Part shown: positions 23,226-34,730 of the stretch, piece by piece
Position numbering within the stretch: position 1 is the first letter of the stretch
Layout: every line of letters begins with the position of its first letter
Assembly: GCA_037074705.1 (NCBI GenBank)
Contig: CM073590.1
Location: 225,128,246-225,192,245, forward strand
DNA from: Zhengitettix transpicula
Taxonomy: Eukaryota; Arthropoda; Insecta; Orthoptera; Tetrigidae
Reading direction: 5' to 3'
DNA: 64,000 nucleotides
Notes under the pieces: model-generated
The model's database searches: none
Told to the model about the DNA's origin: nothing
What the model saw: only the letters and a program-made list of their open reading frames with translations
Position numbers and translations under genes: made by a program

Positions 23226-26200
23226 AGTCGTGCAGAAACCAAAAAAGGCGACAAGGTGCGATATTCTGAGTCGGCCTTTTCAATTCGTATGGAAAGACTC
23301 CGTCGTAGACGACTGCTGGGCCTGTTAATATTAAGGTATAAATTAATCTCTTCTAAGAAACATTAATATAAGTATTTTCTTTTATCCCCATTTTAACTTA
23401 TTTTGAACATAACAAAATGAATAATTTTCACTTTGAACTGTAACAGAATAATTTTAACAAACAATTGAATTAATTTCAATTATAAGCACGCGTTCCTACT
23501 TATTTCAAGATATATATAATTTAATAAATTAAACGGGGGGACCGTTTAATTTAAAACATTGGAATTAAAAAACTGTTTGAAGATATGTTCTGCATATCAT
23601 CACAAATCCTATAAAAAATTAATGTAAAATAAAAAAAATTATAATGATAAATTTAATAGAACCAATACGCCTTCAAATATTTTATTATACGATCAAATAA
23701 TGCCGGACTGTATTGGTTTTATTAAATTTAACTTTATTAATTAATCTCAAAAAATTTTAATTGTTTATGGGAATATTGAAAAATTTTTATTCATGGTGGA
23801 ATGCTTCCGTTTGTCTTTGAAGGAAAGATCACTTTTTTCTGATGTAATTCTTGCAATCAAAAACTAATTAACTTCTATCTTATTAGACGCTCCAATTGCT
23901 GTTTCCTTCAATCACTTTACTTCCGTTTATAATATTTCTGACAGGAATCTGCGCGATTTCAGCTGCCGTATTTCTGCCTTTCATGCATCTCTCCTTCTCT
24001 CTTTTACACCAGGCCTAATTTGGCGTTCTTTATTGTAAGCCCCATTTATTTTAAACTCAGTTTTGTACGCGCGCAGATTTATTATGCTCCGTTCGTCATT
24101 ATTTGAAGCGAAGGACTTTTACGACTCTTAGAAAAAGCAGCACATTTCTTTCCAGTTCTTTCCGCTAGACAACAGAAGCCCTAAATTTTCCCTCTCCGTC
24201 TGAGTGAGGCATCATATTTTTCCCTTGAAGCTTCCTTTTTTTGCGGACATTACTTCCTGGGAAGTAATTGTCCGTGAATTGCAATAAGTCAAGTGTTTGT
24301 TCATATATTTTATTTACTTTTCCGTTCATAATAACTCCCCAACAACGTATATATATACTGTTATACGAGATAATGGAAATTTTAAACGTTCGAAATGCTG
24401 TCATCTAACATACATAAATTTTCTTAGAGACGTGGTGGCAGAATTGAGAGTTTTCTGTAAAAGCCGAGATGTCTATTGGTCCTCGTACATAATCATATAG
24501 GATGGTGAAATTTCTGTTGCAAGGTTACAAAATATTATCAGAAAATTTTTATATTATCCATTGTGTTGACAAAACCACGGAGTCTCATACATAGACCTAG
24601 ATATTAGGAGTGTATCTCCAAAGCATATGGTTGGAAATAGACACGATATTTGTCTCGAAATACTTTGTCTACATATCTGCTATCATTTAGTCCCAATCTA
24701 TGGCTCCACTCCTAAGAATTTAAGTGAAAAAAGAGAGCATTTTCAATATGACAAATCACAGTTTAATAATAATAATAAAATTTTTAATCATTAATAATAT
24801 TTAATTTCGTAAAAGAAATGAAAACTATTACTCTCGAAAAGGATTTATCCATAAATCGTCTTTCGACCGCATAACTAGCAAAGCTTATTGAAGTAACTAA
24901 CACGCTTTTAAGTTACCAACAACTTTAGTTCGTGAAAGACGTTCAAAACAAATTTTTTTGTTCATCCACTCCGGCTAGTTGTATTAATATTTGCATCTAA
25001 TTTAACACTCTTTGGTATTGTTCGTGTCGAAATCCAAAACAATCGTATCCAGGAAAAGATGGAAAAGGAAGGTTCTATAATCGAACACCCATTACCGAAA
25101 CACTATTATTTGTTTCAAACAATTTAATTAATAACGTATTTACATATTTATACATGTTGTGTGTTTGACGATAATAATTCAAGTTATGTTTTTCGTATTC
25201 CAAGAATGTTAAACAATAAATAATATTTTGTCCGTTTTAGTTGAAATATAAACGTTTAATATATTTACAAAAACAATTCCAAAACAGTTTCGTTTAATTA
25301 TATTTTCACGTTAATATTAAAACACTTTGGATTTTAAAATACAATGATGTAGCTTCAATGTGTTTCAGTAGAAATGAGCGAACCTACAACATGTGACTGC
25401 CTCCTTGCCGCCATAAACCATGCAGATTCATTATCAGCCAATTTTACAGGAGTTAAATTGTTAGCGCTCATAAATTGTCCATACGCAAATTGAACATAAT
25501 TTTGGAAGCTATTTTCTATCATGGCAAATCGTAGTCGATTAAATGTTTTGTTTAAAATTTCTGTTGCATTTACGAAGCTGAGAAAATCTTTTTTCGGAAA
25601 ATAATTTTATGTTCTATATTAAAAGCATTACCTCTGGATTAAGGTCTTGTTTACTTATATACTTTAGGCTAATTATTACTTAGACTATTTATGTTAACTA
25701 CAAATATGCTCAATTTATTTGGTAGTAAACACTTTCGGAATACATCGCAAGTTGTAAATCAGAAGCAATATTCAATTCATGTGTTTTAATTAATTAAAGA
25801 GTAATGAGAAGGCTCGTGGCGTATCCGTGAAACATTTATATTGTCGATGATTAACAGTTGTAACGTATTATTAATTTATGGTTGCCTTATGCAATTGTTT
25901 CGCGCGTTGGAAGGCACAGGATGTTATATGCTAGCTCCAGTGTTTTTAAACCGGACAGAGAAGCGACGTGAAATGGTGGCGCACTGCTGATTCTGTATCA
26001 GCAAAACCACGAGCGTGTAGGGGACGCTATCGTAAGGCGCGTTGCCGTCCTAGCGCCACTGTATCCGTCACCTCGTTGGACAGCTCTTGGGCGCAGTCGA
26101 GCCATGGCGGAGATCTGGGAGCTTCTGCCGTGGCCGGGCGCGTCCCAATGCGTCAGTTCGGGCTCGCTGGGAATGGCCAACCTAGCCTTATCGTTCCTGT

Positions 26201-27490
26201 ATTCCCATATTTCTATAATAAATCTTCTTTCACGTAAACTTTCTATCTGAAGGTTTGAACCCGATTCACCGTCCCGCCTGGGAGCGTCATGCAATCTTGA
26301 CGCCGAACCTCCGTCTTTACCAATCTTTCCTATAAATTATTCCTGTTTCGTACCAATTCGAACTGGTGGATTCGGCAGCGACAAGCGCAAATATTACGTA
26401 AGTTCTATTAGTCTAAAAATTATGTTAATGTTTTTTCAGTCTCTAGAATCTGAATGTTTTTTAATTGGCTGACATAAAATCAAAAAACACACAGTGTCTA
26501 TGATATAGCACAATGAGTAATACAACTCATAAATTATTTACAGTTGGTGACTCTGAATGCAAAATTAGCGTAACGTTACACATCGCTGAGGTTGCGAATT
26601 TAATATTCAGCTCCTCGAGGATTTCATTGCATTGGTCTCAGGCAGTGATTAATTTACTTTATTAAATCTCAAGCCATAGTGGCTGGGAATTACTGGCGTT
26701 AGAAATTTCATTAAAGATTTGGAATTGTATTTGCTTCTGCCGGCACGATCAACGGACTAATTGAAGTTTTTCTGTCTCGGGAACTGAAGACAGACACAGA
26801 AAGTGATGTTGGAATTCTTTTAAATGTGAATAGCAGTTAAAAATTCATATTAAAAAATTATTCAGCGAGTAGACGGACTGTTATTAATCTGTTGTTAATT
26901 ATTTCGGATCGAAATACACCCTATATAATGTTACTTTAACAACTAATTCTGATAAATTATTAACTGTTAAATATTACCAGGTGACTGAACAACAAGGAAA
27001 TGAAAAATATTAAGAATAAATCACTGAACACTTAATACCTAATTTAAAGTTGCTGTGGTAGCACCAAAAATTAATTTGAGGTGACTTGTAGACCTTAGTT
27101 ATGTTTTCTACAAATAAACGGTCTGATTAAAGCAAATAGTTCTCGAGTGTAATTAAAAAACATAATAAATATATGAATTTTGAAATTACAAAGAAGGGAA
27201 ATATCACTGAAATTTTTAATTAAATTGCAAATGAGAATTGATAAAATGGTCTTCAGTGGTTATGCGTCACGTAAAATATAACTTTCACGAAAAAAGGTAA
27301 AAAAATTGACATTACTTTTGGTCGTTGTTTTCATTTCATATTCCGGAACATACATTGGAGAATATGATGGTAATTTTAACAATATGTCACATGGAATAGT
27401 TAGTAAATTACACAATGTTTATACATACTACTCTGAAACTGAATACATTGACTCTTTCCTGATATTGGCTGTGTTGAGAACATTTTAGTG
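23226..27490. other. Mostly AT-rich, nothing supported beyond the GC block
   Basis: No protein motif, dispersed repeat or splice-flanked frame recognised apart from the GC-rich block at 25910-26385. Confidence 0.5.
25910..26385 (+). other. GC-rich block, possible LTR
   Basis: This block stands out from the AT-rich flanks. It contains short overlapping frames on both strands, an AATAAA near 26217, and ends in gaactggtggattcggcagc (about 26358-26377), which has the look of an LTR end followed by TGG of a primer-binding site. I cannot match that site to a tRNA, and neither edge nor duplication is defined. A promoter with a CpG-rich first exon is an alternative. Confidence 0.25.
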
Positions 27491-27523
27491 ATTATATATA
27501 TATATAAATATATATATATATAT
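27491..27523. repeat. (TA)n tract flanking an LTR
   Basis: TA dinucleotides with one interruption, directly abutting the LTR-T1 copy that starts at 27524. Its last four bases (ATAT) are the left target duplication. Confidence 0.9.
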
Positions 27524-28470
27524 TGTAATGCCAATTAATTGTTTTAACATAAAAATATAAATTGTTTGAGAAACTCATTATAGCGGAAAGAGCTATTGGA
27601 ACAACAATATAAAACCCGGCTGTGTTCCTTTGTCGGAAGGTCCGTCAAAATGGCGTATGCGCGCTCAAAATGTGAAACGAGAGTTCAGTTCGCAGGAAGG
27701 TATGTTGAGATACAGTTCGCAGGGAAATATTGAGAATTAGCATTCAACAGAGTTGGGTGCTGCCTGAACATTTTCTCAGGACAAAGTAAAACATTCACCA
27801 TAGAATAACGTCGAAACCTGCTAAGTAAAAGCAGTTTTTGTGTCCATAGCCGGCCAGCAACAGTAAAGTCTCAGTTTGAGGTCAATGCAGTAAAGACTGG
27901 CAAGTCTGCAAACCACGGAGTTCACCTAAGGCAAGCAGAAGTCACCTAGGGCGAGTGGTCAACCAATAGATGACGAAAGGAGGAACATCAGAATTCCTGA
28001 CATCATATAAAATTTGGCTTAAAAATTTGGTGTAGAATCTGTGAGTTAGAAGCTGTGTGAAACCCCGCAATAGCGTTTTCGAAAATGAAAGGTACGCTGG
28101 AATGCTGGGCAGACGTGAGTAACAATTTACAAAACAATTAATTGTGTAAACGTAATTGAAAGATAGCCGTCAGATTTCGTTCTCTTTTTGATTAATTGTT
28201 AATCAGAGTCAATCTTTTTACTTTTAATTTCGTTCTCATTTTAAATGTCGTTCTAGTTTAATTGACGAATAAATTTATTTTCTTTTAACTGTGATTTGTT
28301 GTTAAGATTATAAATATCGATTTGTCCATTATCAAACCCAGTAAAGACCCTGAGAAATTCAATATTATAAATTTGTAATTGTTAGAGTTATTTCCACAAA
28401 ATAAAAATATTGTTTGTAAAGTTTATTAATCTTTCATTTAAATAAAAGCCCTTTTATTTTGTATATTACA
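27524..28470 (+). mobile_element. LTR-T1 solo element, full length (947 bp)
   Basis: Starts TGTAATGCCAATTAATTG and ends TATTACA, with ATAT on both sides (27520-27523, 28471-28474). Landmarks in order: the promoter-like block aaaatggcgtatgcgcgc (about 27647-27664), a gtaaaagcag...ggccagca segment (about 27825-27850), donor-like GTGAGT (28115-28120), tcaaacccagtaaagacc (about 28331-28348) and AATAAA (about 28440) some 30 bp before the end. TG...CA ends and 4-bp duplications indicate a solo LTR of a Gypsy-like retroelement. A Ginger-type DNA transposon uses a related integrase and would look similar. No protein is encoded. Confidence 0.8.
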
Positions 28471-28474
28471 ATAT

Positions 28475-30504
28475 ATATTCATATACACCATTTTCCAATC
28501 CCTTTTATTCTATATTAATTTGGACTTATTTATGGAATTTTCTGATTATATCGTACATAAATAATTTCCCGACTTTTCTTAACTTATTTAATTTTCTCGT
28601 TATTTGGTCGTTTAACATGAATATGTTTTATCGAAGGTACATTTACGACAATCTCCGACTATGTAATATATACAATTCCACACATTATCTCAATAGAAAT
28701 GGGTTAATATTTCTATATCCTAAAATATTATGGACGTTAAAATAAAATATGCGGAATATAACATTTTTTGTTTGGATAACTTCTATAAAACTAATTTTAT
28801 GACGAATTTGGAATGAACGTAAATAGGAATAAATATTGTAAACCGAAAGTAAGTTAACCGTACAAGGTAATTCACAAACAGAGGTTCGTTCGCTGATCCC
28901 ATTTTACGTGATCTGATATTCGGACATGCAAGAAAAAATTAAAGTTATGATTCATCGTTATATTTACATGACTTCCATGTAATTATAAATGTATGAATAC
29001 AAGGAAATTACTCAGAAATAAATTACCTTGCAGATCATGGTTTGCACAAAATTTATTTATGCAACTCGAAAATTTGGCTAATATTTGTATACGAATTTAG
29101 CAATATATGGAAATTATTTACTGCACTTTACACCTGATAAACCCCTAGAATGTGTTAATTTTTAAGTTTCTTTGTTAATTAATTATTTTGGCTGTTTCCG
29201 TACGTTTAAATTATGATTCATGATTAATGGGTTCCTCCGAGAAGTAGCGGTTGCACGGAGTCGGACACAATGCAGGATGTATCAAGATTCTTAAAGATAA
29301 ATTCATTAGCTGTCGATAAAATATGTTATTAACTAGTTGTTATCTGAGCTGATTAATATTCTTTATCCGATATGAAGACACCAGGTGCTGACTGGACCCT
29401 TGAGATGATGGTCACTGGAAATCTGCCCAGTCAGAACAACACGGAGCATTTGGACAAACGCCCACGCTGACGAACATTCTCTCTCTATCCCTTGGCGGTG
29501 TTCCAAAACATTTTGGAAGAGACGCACGATGTTGGTAGTGGTCCTCGTTTAGAAGTGGAAACAGTCGTAGCAGCAAGAATCTCACGCTACATTCTTACTT
29601 AATCCTGAAGTTTGACGTTTAAGGTCATACAGAAGCAGGAAGACACTCAGGATGATTCATATGATTTGTTCGAGGAACAGATATGAGATTTGCTAGAGAA
29701 CAGCTTGGGTTGATAGATATCAATCATACGCCTCATGGAAATACCTCGACCAACTGATGAGAGTTCGAGAAATGTAGCTCTTCAATCAGAAGCGCAGTGT
29801 TTGAGTACGTTTAGATTATTCTTCATCGAGTCAGATCAAAGTCTTGTTTGACAAAAGGGCACCAACATTGAGGGAAGCTCTGGAGCGTCCATTGTTATTG
29901 AGAAACATTGCATTCCACATGATGAATCACTCACAGCTCAGGATTCAGTGCAACTGTAAGCTATTCACCAAGAGGCGCGGGAGCAATTTCAGTCAGTTTC
30001 TGTTGGCAGGCATTGGCGCGGCATCAAAGAATAAAAAAAGTTACAGTAGGATGACTCGGGAGTAATTTCTGTTGCGCGGACGGATTCACTGGCTGTGAAA
30101 TGTGCGGAAGTCTGCTTAACAGGCCCTCTGTCTTTGAAGTACATCCACGGAAAATTAAACTCGATGAACGGCATCCGACATTTCTTAACGATTGTGAGGA
30201 AATTAAAGCTTCTTCTACGTAGTTAGGATGATGAACTTAATTAAGGTTTGCGCTGCATTTATTTTGTTAAGTTTTTCAGGGAAGTTTTATTTTCTCTCTT
30301 CAGATAGCTGGCAATAAAGGCATCAAGAATAAAATCATCATCAAATTAAAATTACCATCCTTTCAATCGCATTATTTAGAAAAAAAACAATATGTATACA
30401 GCCTGAGTTTCTGAAATGGATGTGATGATTTACCGATTTACGTAAGTACAAAACAATTTTTTTTTCAGAAATAACACGAACCGTTATTTATAATAATGTT
30501 AATA
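28475..30504. other. No supported feature
   Basis: The first 700 bp are AT-rich. The part from about 29370 to 30200 has more balanced composition and many broken frames, suggesting an old transposon whose class I cannot read. Confidence 0.45.
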
Positions 30505-30850
30505 TCAATGAAAACTTGAACAGTTATCTGTTTTTCTACGTAACCGTTGAATTTCATCTTTCACCTCACGTGGTTGTTGTTTGGTCCCAGGTGTAAAGTC
30601 GAACGTCCAGGATTCGTCACTTATAATCGAATCCAACAAGTTGTCAGTTCCGTCAGCAAAACGGTGAAGAAATTCGCGGGAAGAGTCAATTCGTTTGTGT
30701 TGGTGGTCTTTTGTGAGAATTCGCGGAACTTGTGTGCCCACGCATTCCAGATATTTGGTCATTTACTCCAAAATTCTATAAACTGTGCTTCCGGGAACCT
30801 CAGGAACTAAAATGCAGAGATCATTAAAAGTGAACCGCCAATCTTCACGT
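30505..30850 (-). pseudogene. Mariner-type transposase fragment
   Basis: On the - strand the frame reads VPRILTKDHQHKRIDSSREF, then DNLLDSIISDESWTF and TPGTKQQ. This corresponds to the mariner region between the DNA-binding half and the first catalytic Asp, where the family has VPHMLT...KRV and a GDETW-like motif; here it is SDESW. Upstream, in the same sense, VPGSTVYRIL matches the helix-turn-helix preceding it, with a TGA or TAA break between. Only about 115 codons of a ~345-residue transposase remain, and no inverted terminal repeats were seen. It cannot be active. Confidence 0.8.
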
Positions 30851-30904
30851 GTCGTTTGCAAACTCCCTACACCGCATGCGGATGTTTTCGGTATTAATAT
30901 ATAG

Positions 30905-31095
30905 TTTATTAATTGTAGCAATCATTCAATCATGTAGAAGACTCGAAGGAATTATACGTTGCGTCGTTGTAATAACTAAACTTCTAAATTCGGTAAATAT
31001 TTATTCATAGTTAATTATTACAGTTTCAGTGTAATAAGACCACTATCACCGTTTTCACTGCTTGTATAAGTATAATAATAAGATAAATATTAATG
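30905..31095 (+). repeat. Dispersed repeat REP-B, uninterrupted copy
   Basis: Matches 33770-33868 plus 34639-34730: caatcatgtagaagactcga, then tgcgtcgtt, taaatatttatt, catagttaattatta, and ccgttttcactg with gtataagtataataa. The other copy is split by a solo LTR, so this one shows the approximate pre-insertion state. No coding capacity; class unknown. Confidence 0.8.
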
Positions 31096-31705
31096 TATGG
31101 CTTGTCTTACATTTCTGCCCCTTAGCGATAAATTTCAGTCGGTTTTACGATTTCAAAATCCGAGTTCAACACTTTGGGACAAGGAAGCGTTCCTTTACAA
31201 ACGGTTGCCGAGTCAAGACTGAGCGTCCCAACGAGGTACGCGTAGGGCTGTTGGGGTGTGAGTGAAGCCTCAAACTCAACAGTGTTTTCCACAGCCTCCC
31301 GAACAGTTTTCTACGTCCCCACCTTACCAAAATTACCTTAATAGCACATTCAGATTTTTTCGAAACTGGAGACAGTACATAAGGAATAATATACTATCTT
31401 AATATTAGGATGTTTTATTTTTCAAACGACAAATACGAATTTGTGCTACACATTTAATATTAAAGACTATTCAAGTAGAATATGCATTTGAAAGCGAATA
31501 TAAAATAGTTTATGTCGTCATGGCTTAAGTAGAACTAGAAATTTCATGTTAGTCCCTTGTTTTACGGTATAATTATTAATTTAAAAAAATAATACTAAAA
31601 TATTGGATCCCAGGAATCGATTGAGCAATTAGAACAATTATGAAACAGATCGTAAATATTTTGTACTGGAAGGTTTGACCGAAAAGTTTCTGAAAAATAA
31701 TTACA
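31096..31705. other. Nothing supported
   Basis: AT-rich; short frames only. Confidence 0.5.
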
Positions 31706-32072
31706 CTTTTTTTGGGGGGCAACAGGCTACATGAGGGTGATCGACATTGGGCAACTCCCCTTTAATAGCATAGGAAGGGATTAGAAAGGGGGGATTCGGA
31801 AGGTAGAGGAAGGTAACCAAGTGTTAACTAGGGTCCCAGGGCTATAGTTAAAGGATCCTACCCGACATTCGCCTATAAGTGATGCAGGGAAAACCCTAGA
31901 AAAACCTGCATCGGGTAGGTCGGGCATTGGGTACTTCCCACGCCCTTCCGATAGCGGGAGAGGAGTTTGCTGTGGCGACGCAGCATTCCCTTCTCCGTGC
32001 CTCGACCAGTTTAGGAGGAAGCTGGCCGACTATTCTAATGGGAATAGCGGACAACTCTTACCGTACGCCAAA
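31706..32072 (+). repeat. REP-A copy 2, 3'-truncated
   Basis: Starts with T-run plus caacaggctacatgagggt, continues through tttaatagcataggaaggg, gggaaaaccctagaaaaacc and cgcccttccgatagcgggag, and stops after cttaccgtacgcc. The last third of the unit is missing. The internal short frame (starting near 31927) is a by-product of the repeat. Confidence 0.9.
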
Positions 32073-33216
32073 ATGGTGTGCATTTTTTGAAAACACAAAC
32101 AGTCCGTATATTTTAGTTTTACTTTGCATAAAATAATAACATATCTTCAACATTGCATAAAAATTGTAAGTAGTCATCTTACCACTTGAGAGAATATCAA
32201 CAAAATACCTGCCTTAAAGGTCATGAATAGTTTACAATAAATTAAGTATCAGTCTTTCATTTATTTATTTTCCACAGGTCGCTATTTGAAAAGAGAAAAT
32301 TTAGAATTAAAGAAATATTTGAATGGATATAAATCGAAAATAAATCATTTTAACACAGCACTGTTTTTAATTATTATATTGAAGCCTAATAACTATTAGA
32401 ATCGTTCAGATACTAATTAAAAGACAGGAAGAGCTACTGGGTTAGATTGCATTTAAGTTTGTGTTTGTACGAGTGTACCAATTTCTGTATCTCCGAATAG
32501 GAGTTCGAATTCTACTGGTAGAAACGAAATGTGTACGAAAATGTTTGAAATTGTATGACGCAGTAAACACCTAAAGAGTATTTTAATAGATAAAAGTGAT
32601 CAATTGATCGCCAATAAAATAATAAGCACCCAAACAAACTATATACGTTATTGCACGTCAGTCAGTAAAAAAGGCTTTATAAGAACACGGATACAAATAT
32701 CACTGATGTAAAATGTAATAAATATTTTATATGACTTTAAGGTTAGGCAGGGCCAATGGATTGACATCTCGTGTAACTCTTAATTTTACGATCAAGAAGT
32801 CGTTATTGGAATAGCAGACAGACCTTAGAGGAGTCTTTTTCAATCAAAGCCTACTCAGAGATTAAATTGAACTTCATTTTCCAAAAACTTAATCTAGTGT
32901 TTCAGAACTGCCTCCCAGGTTAGACATTGGTTGCGGTTTTACGTCAATACCGGCTGATGTGTAATCCATCAATAACGGTCGCAGGCACTCGGCACTAGAA
33001 AATACACCAGAATATTTATAAAGTTAACCTTTCAGCTTGTCTTCTCCATATTTTTCCCAGACACTTTACGGTTAATAGAAATCTCCGGACTAAGATATTA
33101 TTGATTTATCTGACGGTTTAAATAAAATTTTTCATACACGAATTATCCCGTGATTGGAAAAATGTTGTCTTTATATGACCTGCCAGAATTTCAGTATGTT
33201 TCTGCTGACTTAACAA
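32073..33216. other. Nothing supported
   Basis: AT-rich with no repeat or coding signal recognised. Confidence 0.55.
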
Positions 33217-33568
33217 TTTTTTTTAGGGTGAAGGACAACGTGAGGCGTGTAATTCACGTGGTGGCATCTCACCTTTAATAACATAGGAAAGGGTTTGAAG
33301 CGGGGAATACGGAAGGGAGAGAAAGGTATTCGGTCTAGAGTTTAAGAATCCTAACCGCCATGCAGGGCAAACCCTATAAAATCAGCATCAGGTTAATCGG
33401 GATCTTCGTACATGTCCCTTGCCATTCCAATGACTGCGGTTTGTTGTGGGGACGCATGATTTTCTTCTTCGTGCCTAGACCAATTTAGGAGGCAGTTGGC
33501 CGACTGTTCCAATAAGAACGGCGATACAGAGACCTCTCAAAACAGACCGAGGAGATTCGGCTTAAGCT
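33217..33568 (+). repeat. REP-A copy 3, diverged
   Basis: Follows the REP-A order from the T-run through ggtggcatctcacctttaat, gcatcaggt, ttgtggggacgcatgat and ttaggaggcagttggccgac to cctctcaaaacagaccgagg. It carries several deletions, for example in the first third and around 33520. It is among the oldest copies here. Confidence 0.85.
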
Positions 33569-33769
33569 AAAAACAAGATAGAAAATAAGGCTACCACAGG
33601 CTTCGATTGAATATCAACGTTAAATCCTATTAATTTAAATACTCTATGAAAAATATCGTCTGCGCTTTTTATTACATAACTATTGAAACGTCTCACCTAA
33701 CCATAAATAAAAATCAATTGAGTTCACTGGATGAGATTCGATTAATTTTACATAGTTCATGAATTCTAA

Positions 33770-34730
33770 CAATGCTTCAATCATGTAGAAGACTCGAAGA
33801 AATTATATGTTGCGTCGTTCTAATTCATAATACTAAAATCCTTAAATTTGATAAATATTTATTTATACTGTAACGAGTGTATTTAGGTTTAAGTTTTTCT
33901 TTGTCTCGGAAGTGTTGTTTGCTGTGGTCTTGAGAATTCGAAACCGTGCACGTGCGTGGGGGTGGAGGAGATAAATATTTCCATCCAAGTAATTTCGTGT
34001 CCTGTCTCGATTGTTGGCCTCAACCTGACAGAATAGTTACCCATTGTTGACTACGGAACTGCAGCTGCGTGCTATAAATCTTGTGACAATGGAAGAATCA
34101 GTCAACTGGCATTTCGACGAAGTTTTCTAACAATGAAAAAAGTAAAGGAATGGGAGGACATAAAGAAGGGGACGGAGATAAGCTTTTGGAAACTGGACAG
34201 TTGCTTGCGCTCACCGAAGCTGGAGGATGTGATTAAGAGAGGCTACGTAAAGTTGTTGTCTCTGATATAGTTCGAGGCAGAATCGTCGTGAGAAAGGGGC
34301 CACAATTTGTTGGTGAAGAGTTCACAGAATAGCAGCACAAAATTTAGTACGACGGCTTCCCAGCATTCAATCCCGGAAGCCGACGCCTTAGCCAGTGTAT
34401 CAACCCCTGAGTCGACGCCAGTACGTTGGTACGAGAGCTACAGCAGGCAACACAACACAGAATAGCAGTACGCATTTGGTACGGGCAGCAGATCTCTTCT
34501 ATGTAAAACCCACAGGTGTCTGATATAAGAGTTTTCATGTTTGACTTTAATTAACTTATATAAAATTTCTTTATTGGTCAAATATTTATTTTGATTTAAC
34601 GTAAAAACCCAGCCCATAAAAATAATTCATTACAATACATTCATAGTTAATTATTAAAGTTTCAGTGTAGTAAATTTATTATCACCGTTTTCACTGTTTG
34701 TATAAGTATAATAATTAGATACGTAAATAG
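33770..34730 (+). repeat. REP-B, split by a solo LTR
   Basis: The left part (33770-33868) ends taaatatttatttatac and the right part (34639-34730) starts attcatagttaattatta. Together they match the uninterrupted copy at 30905-31095. The interruption is the LTR at 33869-34634 with ATAC duplicated on each side, so the order of events is REP-B first, LTR second. Confidence 0.8.
33869..34634 (+). mobile_element. Solo LTR, family LTR-T2, with ATAC target duplications
   Basis: Begins TGTAACGAGTGTATTTAGG and ends aattcATTACA (766 bp). ATAC is present at 33865-33868 and 34635-34638. It is the inverted relative of 6815-7701 and shares ggaggagataaatatttcc, ctgtctcgattgttggcct and gggccacaatttgttgg. It lies inside REP-B, which gives an independent check on both edges. 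No internal retroelement region is present. Terminal TGTAAC and 4-bp duplications suggest a Ty3/Gypsy-type integrase. Confidence 0.85.
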
